DNA from: JBBRLA01 sp038231615
Lineage (GTDB): Bacteria; Myxococcota_A; Polyangia; Palsa-1104; JAEUJZ01
NCBI GenBank assembly: GCA_038231615.1
Contig: JBBRLA010000493.1
Span: 1 to 6,648, forward strand
DNA: 6,648 nt
Reading direction: 5' to 3'
A program made the translations under genes and the position numbers. The notes below the pieces were generated by a model. It saw only the letters and a list, made by a program, of their open reading frames with translations, did no database searches and was not told the DNA's origin. This document shows, one piece after another, positions 5,938 through 6,648 of the stretch. The number at the start of each line of letters is the position of its first letter. The stretch's first letter is position 1.

Positions 5938-6648
5938 TCAGGGCCCCGGCCAGCGCCCGGAAACCACCCGCGGGATGCGCGCCAGGTCCTCCTCGATGGA
6001 GATGTCGCCAAACCCCGCGGCGCGGAGCAGGTCGGCCACGGCCGCGGCCTGTCCGGCGCCGATCTCCAGGGCCAGCGCCCCTTTGGGGGTCAGGTAGCGC
6101 GGGGCGTCCTTGACCAGCCGGCGGACAATCGCCAGGCCATCCGGCCCCCCATCCAGGGCCAGCCGGGGCTCGGCGCGCACCTCCGGCTGGAGCCCGGCGA
6201 TGTCGCCGGTGGGGATGTAAGGCGGGTTGGACACGATGAGGTGGAAGGCCCCGATTCCCGCAAGCGGCGCCAGCAGGTCGCCGAGCAGGAACTTCACCGG
6301 CAGGTCCAGCAACCGGGCGTTCTCGGTGGCGACGTCCAGCGCTGCCTGGCTACAGTCCACGGCGAAGACCCGCGCCCCGGGGCGCTCTCGCTGGATGGAC
6401 AGCGCCACCGCCCCGGACCCGGTGCCGATGTCGGCCACCAGCGGGCCAGGCGCTCCGTCGGACGCGCGCGGCGGCGCGGTGCGCTTCTTCAGGAACGTGG
6501 GGCGGCCCATGGGCAGGGCAGGCGATGGAGTTGCACCGCTCGCCTGGTGGGGCCGGTCCTTCTGGGGGGGCCCGTCCTTCTGATGGGGCCGGTCCTTCTG
6601 ATGGGGCCCGTCCTTCTGATGGGGCCCGTCCTTCTGATGGGGCCGGTC
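5938..6648 (-). CDS. prmC: PrmC/HemK-type peptide-release-factor N5-glutamine methyltransferase with repeat-expanded linker (5' end outside window)
   Basis: The C-terminal 190 residues form the class I methyltransferase fold of PrmC. They show the AdoMet-binding motif VADIGTGSGAVALSI, acidic loop VFAVDCSQAALDVATENA, catalytic IVSNPPYIP and the PrmC-specific tail RAEPRLALDGGPDGLAIVRRLV. PrmC methylates the GGQ glutamine of release factors RF1/RF2. The frame stays open from the ATG at 6510 to the right edge for 46 more codons. That upstream part encodes QKD(R/G)PH hexapeptides followed by a Pro/Ala/Ser-rich stretch. The ATG at 6510 has no ribosome binding site, and no ATG, GTG or TTG occurs in frame between it and the edge, so the true start is outside the window. 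There the family's N-terminal helical domain and RPETE motif would be expected. Normally only about 20 residues separate RPETE from the DIGTG motif, so this protein has an enlarged linker. A truncated standalone methyltransferase starting at 6510 is the less likely alternative. Confidence 0.85.
   Translation of the reverse strand, partial: DRPHQKDGPHQKDGPHQKDRPHQKDGPPQKDRPHQASGATPSPALPMGRPTFLKKRTAPPRASDGAPGPLVADIGTGSGAVALSIQRERPGARVFAVDCSQAALDVATENARLLDLPVKFLLGDLLAPLAGIGAFHLIVSNPPYIPTGDIAGLQPEVRAEPRLALDGGPDGLAIVRRLVKDAPRYLTPKGALALEIGAGQAAAVADLLRAAGFGDISIEEDLARIPRVVSGRWPGP
6547..6648 (-). repeat. 18-bp tandem repeat array within the prmC reading frame
   Basis: Five complete units plus at least 12 bases of a sixth run head to tail to the window edge and may continue beyond it. 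The coding-strand unit is CAGAAGGACSGGCCCCAT (S = C or G), giving QKDRPH or QKDGPH. Full units are at 6547-6564, 6565-6582, 6583-6600, 6601-6618 and 6619-6636. Copies differ at the CGG/GGG codon (Arg/Gly) and in the last codon of two units (CCC, CAC). The unit length is a multiple of three and is in frame with the methyltransferase. Confidence 0.95.

Noticed and set aside
6508..6510. ATG at 6510 as the true start of the methyltransferase
   Set aside because: No ribosome binding site, the PrmC N-terminal domain would be absent, and the frame stays open through the in-frame repeats to the window edge.
6547..6648. 18-bp repeats as CRISPR or an origin iteron array
   Set aside because: No spacers; units are contiguous, in frame with a gene, and no replication gene or AT-rich region is nearby.

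Overview
The window is very GC-rich (by eye about 70 percent). All six genes I can support are on the minus strand, so transcription runs from the right edge to the left edge. No insertion sequence, CRISPR array, tRNA or rRNA was seen. A sigma-54-type enhancer-binding protein, a DUF4846 protein, a long TPR protein and the extreme GC content suggest a chromosomal segment of a Myxococcota-like (deltaproteobacterial) organism. That assignment is inference, because no marker gene fixes the taxon.

Right part (6648 to 4370): this begins with a PrmC/HemK-type glutamine methyltransferase whose 5' end lies beyond the right edge. Its reading frame passes through an array of 18-bp tandem repeats encoding QKD(R/G)PH hexapeptides before it reaches the methyltransferase fold. 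After 60 nt comes a complete histidine phosphatase (RHG family, 222 aa). It overlaps by ATGA a secreted or periplasmic DUF4846 protein (280 aa).

Middle (4369 to 4241): a 129-nt intergenic stretch holds a perfect 6-bp-stem hairpin, a perfect 10-bp tandem direct repeat, and a weak sigma-54-like promoter candidate just before a triple-ATG start.

Left part (4240 to the left edge): three genes look like one operon. They are an unrecognised 146-aa, probably helical protein; a 589-aa regulator; and a long TPR protein. The regulator has a divergent receiver-like domain carrying five clustered cysteines, an AAA+ sigma-54 activation domain and a Fis-like helix-turn-helix. The TPR protein has an N-terminal hydrophobic segment and runs off the left edge after 674 codons. 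Gene spacings are 11 nt and a 4-nt ATGA overlap, so translational coupling is likely. The TPR gene opens with four in-frame 33-bp repeats (NREAPKAPRLL) before its hydrophobic segment.

The most notable points are: (1) the cysteine-cluster receiver fused to a sigma-54 activator in a compact operon with an orphan small protein and an exported or anchored TPR protein, a candidate undescribed signalling module; and (2) at least three separate in-frame tandem repeats (33 bp x4, 18 bp x5.7 or more, 18 bp x2) in 6.6 kb, one of them inside a normally well-conserved housekeeping enzyme.
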